Shown here: one piece after another, positions 7,498 through 9,217 of the stretch
How the letters are laid out: the number at the start of each line of letters is the position of its first letter
Position numbering within the stretch: position 1 is the stretch's first letter
DNA from: Erysipelotrichaceae bacterium
GTDB lineage: Bacteria > Bacillota_I > Bacilli_A > Erysipelotrichales > Erysipelotrichaceae
NCBI GenBank assembly: GCA_017418585.1
Contig: JAFONG010000189.1
Coordinates: 1 to 9,217, forward strand
DNA length: 9,217 bases
Reading direction: 5' to 3'
The notes under the pieces: generated by a model
The model's input: only the letters and a program-made list of their open reading frames with translations
What the model was told of the DNA's origin: nothing
Database searches by the model: none
Translations under genes and position numbers: made by a program

Positions 7498-8655
7498 TTA
7501 GTCCGCAGCTACCAGTGCGCCGTTTTCAATTCGGAATACCAGCGGAGCCTTAACAACAGCACCTGAAGCGTCCCAGGTCATGTTTTCACCGGTAAGACCG
7601 GAATAGCTTAAAGTCTTGAACTGTTCCATCATGATGGCATTCAGTTCTTCCTTTGTCATGTCGGCAGCAGCACCGCCGGCAGTCAGAGCATTATAGATCG
7701 CATATACAACATCATATCCATCGGCTGCGAACTGGTTCGGATTGTAACCGACTTTTTCATTGAATTTCGCAGTAAATGACTGTGTCGCCTCATCAGGTGC
7801 AGAATATGCGAACGGAGTCAGGTAGTAGACACCCTCAAACATCGCTACATCAACGCCTTCCTGTTCCAAAGCGCCGTCGAAACCGTCAACGCCGAAGAAT
7901 ACCGGATTGTATCCAAGATCCTGACAAGCCTTGATGATTCTTGTATCGTCTTCATAGTAAAGCGGAAGGAATACGACTTCAGCACCCGCTTCCTGCGCCT
8001 GTGCAGCAGGGAAATCCGTCGCATTGTCGGACGTGAACAGATATTCACCAACAACTTCCAGTCCTTTTGCGGCAGCTTCTTCCTTGAACGAAGCGGCAAC
8101 GCCGGTAGAATATTCGTCATCGCTCTTGGTGAAAACGAATACCTTTGTGCCTAAACCTTTGGCAGCAATGTAGTCGGCAGCGGCAACACCCTGTTCCGGA
8201 TCGGCGAAGCACATACGGAAGATATGATCTCCCTTCGCAATGATATCCGGAGCGGATCCTGACGGAGTCATCGCAAAGACGCCGTCTTCCTGATACATAT
8301 CGGCAACCGCCAGAGACGGACCTGTAGTAACGCAAAGCATTGAAACATCCATGCCCCAGTCAGTCAGCTGAGCATAGCAGTTGGCAGCCTTCTCACCGTC
8401 ATGTTCATCATCCAGAACATTCAGTTCGAACTGCAGCCCGCCCAACGCATTGATCTCTTCAACAGCGATTTCTGCACCGGTCTTAACCGCAATGCCATAC
8501 TGGGCAGCCGGGCCTGATAACGGGCCTGATCCGCCGATCTTGACGACAGTTCCTCCGTCACCGGAGCCTGTACCGTCGTTTCCTGAACCGCCTGAGCATC
8601 CTGCCAGCGACAATACGCACAGCACACTCAGCAACACAACCAGTAATTTTTTCAT
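7498..8655 (-). CDS. livK: Branched-chain amino acid ABC transporter substrate-binding lipoprotein (LivJ/LivK type)
   Basis: Extracytoplasmic receptor of the importer, 385 residues. The N-terminus MKKLLVVLLSVLCVLSLAGC is a lipoprotein signal with lipobox LAGC and lipidated Cys20, followed by a Gly/Ser/Asp-rich linker (21-36). The mature domain is a type I periplasmic binding fold: VKIGGSGPLSGPAAQYG (38-54), then AEIAVEEINALGG (61-73), a segment typical of the Leu/Ile/Val-binding (Peripla_BP_6) family, and later FAADGYDVVYAIYNAL. An AAAGGAAG ribosome binding site lies 7 nt before the ATG. It is the first structural gene of the operon, directly downstream of the attenuator. BCAA specificity is inferred from the family, the LivHMGF partners and the Ile/Leu/Val control codons. 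Another hydrophobic amino acid or amide cannot be excluded. Confidence 0.94.
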   Translation of the reverse strand: MKKLLVVLLSVLCVLSLAGCSGGSGNDGTGSGDGGTVVKIGGSGPLSGPAAQYGIAVKTGAEIAVEEINALGGLQFELNVLDDEHDGEKAANCYAQLTDWGMDVSMLCVTTGPSLAVADMYQEDGVFAMTPSGSAPDIIAKGDHIFRMCFADPEQGVAAADYIAAKGLGTKVFVFTKSDDEYSTGVAASFKEEAAAKGLEVVGEYLFTSDNATDFPAAQAQEAGAEVVFLPLYYEDDTRIIKACQDLGYNPVFFGVDGFDGALEQEGVDVAMFEGVYYLTPFAYSAPDEATQSFTAKFNEKVGYNPNQFAADGYDVVYAIYNALTAGGAAADMTKEELNAIMMEQFKTLSYSGLTGENMTWDASGAVVKAPLVFRIENGALVAAD

Positions 8656-8710
8656 AACTATTCTTCCTTTCAGTTATTCATCTATAGAATCAGACCTTCC
8701 TGTTTCTATC

Positions 8711-8751
8711 AAAATAAAGGGATGAGCTCAACGATAATACCAAGCCCATCC
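8711..8751 (-). terminator. Attenuator terminator (3:4 hairpin) of the liv leader
   Basis: GGATGGGCTT (8742-8751) pairs with GAGCTCATCC (8720-8729): ten pairs including G·U wobbles at two positions, with a 12-nt loop. The stem is followed by CTTTATTTT (8711-8719), a U-rich run on the minus strand. It lies between the leader peptide and the binding-protein gene, with no other gene to terminate. Its 5' arm and loop are shared with the antiterminator. Confidence 0.85.
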
Positions 8752-8779
8752 AATTAATCCTAATGGCTAAATATTATCG
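8732..8779 (-). promoter_or_regulatory. Antiterminator (2:3) of the liv leader
   Basis: CGATAATATTTAGCC (8765-8779) pairs with GGCTTGGTATTATCG (8732-8746). Fourteen pairs form (two U·G) with one internal U/U mismatch and an 18-nt loop. Formation would consume five bases of the terminator 5' arm (8742-8746) and most of its loop, so the two hairpins exclude each other. Confidence 0.83.
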
Positions 8780-8839
8780 ATATCAGCAAGTGCCCATAAT
8801 AATAAGACCACCAAGCAGGCGTATGACGATATCGATAAT
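8773..8839 (-). promoter_or_regulatory. Anti-antiterminator (1:2) of the liv leader
   Basis: ATTATCGATATC (8828-8839) is perfectly complementary to GATATCGATAAT (8773-8784): 12 bp plus an adjacent G·U. The first arm is codons 19-22 (Ile-Ile-Asp-Ile) of the leader peptide. The second arm overlaps its TGA stop (8783-8785) and seven bases of the antiterminator 5' arm. A ribosome on the Ile/Val/Leu codons would block this pairing; a ribosome at the stop would cover arm 2. Confidence 0.82.
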
Positions 8840-8893
8840 GACTAGCACTCTTTCTTTCGTGACAGAGATCATTTTCATACAGCGGTCTTCCAT
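8783..8893 (-). CDS. Leader peptide of the liv operon, rich in Ile/Leu/Val codons
   Basis: A 36-codon reading frame between the promoter and the attenuator terminator. The ATG at 8891-8893 is preceded by AAAGGGG (8900-8906) with 6 nt spacing; an in-frame ATG at codon 6 lacks such a site. Residues 16-32 read VLVIIDIVIRLLGGLII, with 13 of 17 being Ile, Leu or Val (15 of 36 overall), and the peptide ends MGTC before TGA. The control codons include GTG CTA GTC ATT ATC and ATC GTC ATA. The gene's likely role is to let translating ribosomes sense charging of Ile, Val and Leu tRNAs, not to make a functional protein. The alternative, a small hydrophobic membrane protein, is less likely because the control codons coincide with base-pairing segment 1 and the stop with segment 2. 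Confidence 0.85.
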   Translation of the reverse strand: MEDRCMKMISVTKERVLVIIDIVIRLLGGLIIMGTC

Positions 8894-8921
8894 GCAGATC
8901 CCCTTTCCATCAATTACTATT

Positions 8922-8949
8922 AGTTTAGCATATGGAAAACACATGTCAA
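8922..8949 (-). promoter_or_regulatory. Sigma-A type promoter of the liv operon
   Basis: On the minus strand a perfect -35 TTGACA (8944-8949) is followed by a 16-nt spacer and TAAACT (8922-8927), preceded by TGC, an extended -10. The start is expected near 8915, about 10 nt upstream of the leader-peptide ribosome binding site. That leaves a leader of about 260 nt before the binding-protein gene. Confidence 0.82.
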
Positions 8950-8997
8950 TAGATTTTTTCACATTTATTTCATTCTTTGATTTATTGTTTCAATAGA

Positions 8998-9013
8998 TTG
9001 AAAATCTTTTCAA
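8998..9013. repeat. Short perfect inverted repeat upstream of the liv promoter
   Basis: TTGAAAA-TC-TTTTCAA is a 7-bp dyad with a 2-bp centre, about 50 bp upstream of the liv -35 and about 17 bp from the IS end, in AT-rich DNA. It could be an operator or chance. It does not have the CodY-box arrangement (AATTTTCNGAAAATT). Apart from this I see nothing between 8950 and 9029. Confidence 0.35.
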
Positions 9014-9079
9014 ATAAAAGCCATACTACTGACAGTGGACCCCGTATAGTTCACTTGATTAAAAAGCCGGCTTTGTATG

Positions 9080-9103
9080 AAACTACCTCTAAGGAGGTAG
9101 TTT
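9080..9103 (+). promoter_or_regulatory. Hairpin sequestering the ribosome binding site of the IS transposase gene
   Basis: AAACTACCTC (9080-9089) and GAGGTAGTTT (9094-9103) form a perfect 10-bp stem with loop TAAG. The Shine-Dalgarno AAGGAGG (9091-9097) lies in the loop and 3' arm, 10 nt before the ATG at 9108. A transcript entering from outside would fold and hide the site. The stem is followed by TCTT, so it could also act as a weak terminator. Confidence 0.7.
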
Positions 9104-9107
9104 TCTT

Positions 9108-9217
9108 ATGGCTAAGAAAGGACAGCGGTTCAATAAGTATCCCGAAGAGTTCAAGGCAGCTCTCAGGCAGGCGTATCTTAACGGAGAGGAAACGTGCAAT
9201 TCCATAGCCCGCAAATA
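9108..9217 (+). CDS. IS3-family-like transposase OrfA, N-terminal fragment (runs off window)
   Basis: The first 36 codons of a reading frame open at the window end. The product begins MAKKGQRFNKYPEEFKAALR and continues with a segment ending CNSIARK, which looks like the start of the N-terminal helix-turn-helix of IS3-family OrfA proteins (basic start, then a Y-x-E-E-F-K pattern and the first helices). OrfA binds the element ends and is normally fused to the OrfB integrase by programmed -1 frameshifting; that part is not visible. The start is supported by AAGGAGG 10 nt upstream, held in a hairpin. Whether the gene is intact cannot be judged. Confidence 0.68.
   Translation, partial: MAKKGQRFNKYPEEFKAALRQAYLNGEETCNSIARK

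Larger units (their letters stand above)
9030..9217 (+). mobile_element. Left end of an IS3-family-like insertion sequence (partial)
   Basis: The stretch from TGACAGTGGACCCC onward resembles the TG-starting terminal inverted repeats of IS3-family elements. It leads after about 78 bp into an OrfA-like helix-turn-helix reading frame preceded by a strong ribosome binding site. Only the left end lies in the window, so neither the partner repeat nor a target duplication can be checked. The exact left border is an estimate. The element points away from the liv operon, and its end lies about 80 bp upstream of the liv -35. Confidence 0.62.

Noticed and set aside
8656..8915. T-box or other known riboswitch in the long liv leader
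   Set aside because: No AAGGTGGTACC-type T-box sequence, specifier loop or other conserved aptamer core is visible. A leader peptide with 1:2, 2:3 and 3:4 pairings accounts for the leader.
8763..8996. Plus-strand open frame (77 codons) over the liv leader region
   Set aside because: It is antisense to the promoter, leader peptide and pairing segments, has no good ribosome binding site or family resemblance, and the minus-strand attenuator explains the sequence better.
8998..9013. CodY operator upstream of the liv promoter
   Set aside because: The dyad TTGAAAA-TC-TTTTCAA has arms in the opposite arrangement from the CodY consensus AATTTTCNGAAAATT.
8977..9207. Plus-strand open frame (76 codons) crossing the IS left end
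   Set aside because: It runs across the estimated IS border and overlaps OrfA in another frame. Only the frame starting at 9108 has AAGGAGG and an OrfA-like product.

Overview
The window looks like chromosomal DNA of a low-to-medium GC Bacillota (Firmicutes). The evidence is a SepF gene, a T-box riboswitch ahead of ileS, AGGAGG-type ribosome binding sites and a Gram-positive-style lipoprotein substrate-binding protein. Gene content would fit an Erysipelotrichia-like lineage, but that placement is only a guess. Almost everything is on the minus strand, so the order of transcription runs from high to low coordinates.

Layout in transcription order. (a) 9030-9217 is the left end of an IS3-family-like insertion sequence. 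It points outward on the plus strand and is cut by the window edge. (b) 8656-8950 holds the promoter and a leader of about 260 nt for a branched-chain amino acid (BCAA) uptake operon. The leader contains an unannotated 36-codon peptide gene with 13 Ile/Leu/Val codons among 17 consecutive codons. Three mutually exclusive RNA pairings (1:2, 2:3 and a 3:4 terminator) overlap it, which is the architecture of a ribosome-mediated transcription attenuator. (c) 3339-8655 is the liv operon: substrate-binding lipoprotein, permeases LivH and LivM, ATPases LivG and LivF, and a tandem-CBS plus ACT-domain protein tightly coupled to livF. A strong hairpin separates the binding-protein gene from the permease genes. 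(d) 3311-3340 is a perfect 12-bp terminator at the operon end. (e) 2069-3294 holds a Cof-type HAD phosphatase gene and sepF. (f) 1878-2060 is a T-box leader with an AUC (Ile) specifier, followed by ileS, whose 3' third lies beyond the window.

Most of the window serves isoleucine, leucine and valine supply. The attenuator would couple BCAA import to charging of Ile, Val and Leu tRNAs. The T-box would couple isoleucyl-tRNA synthetase expression to uncharged tRNA-Ile. The CBS/ACT protein is a plausible ligand sensor for the transporter. The principal new observation is the liv attenuator. A second is that IleRS carries altered class I signature motifs (HAGT for HIGH, AMHKS for KMSKS).
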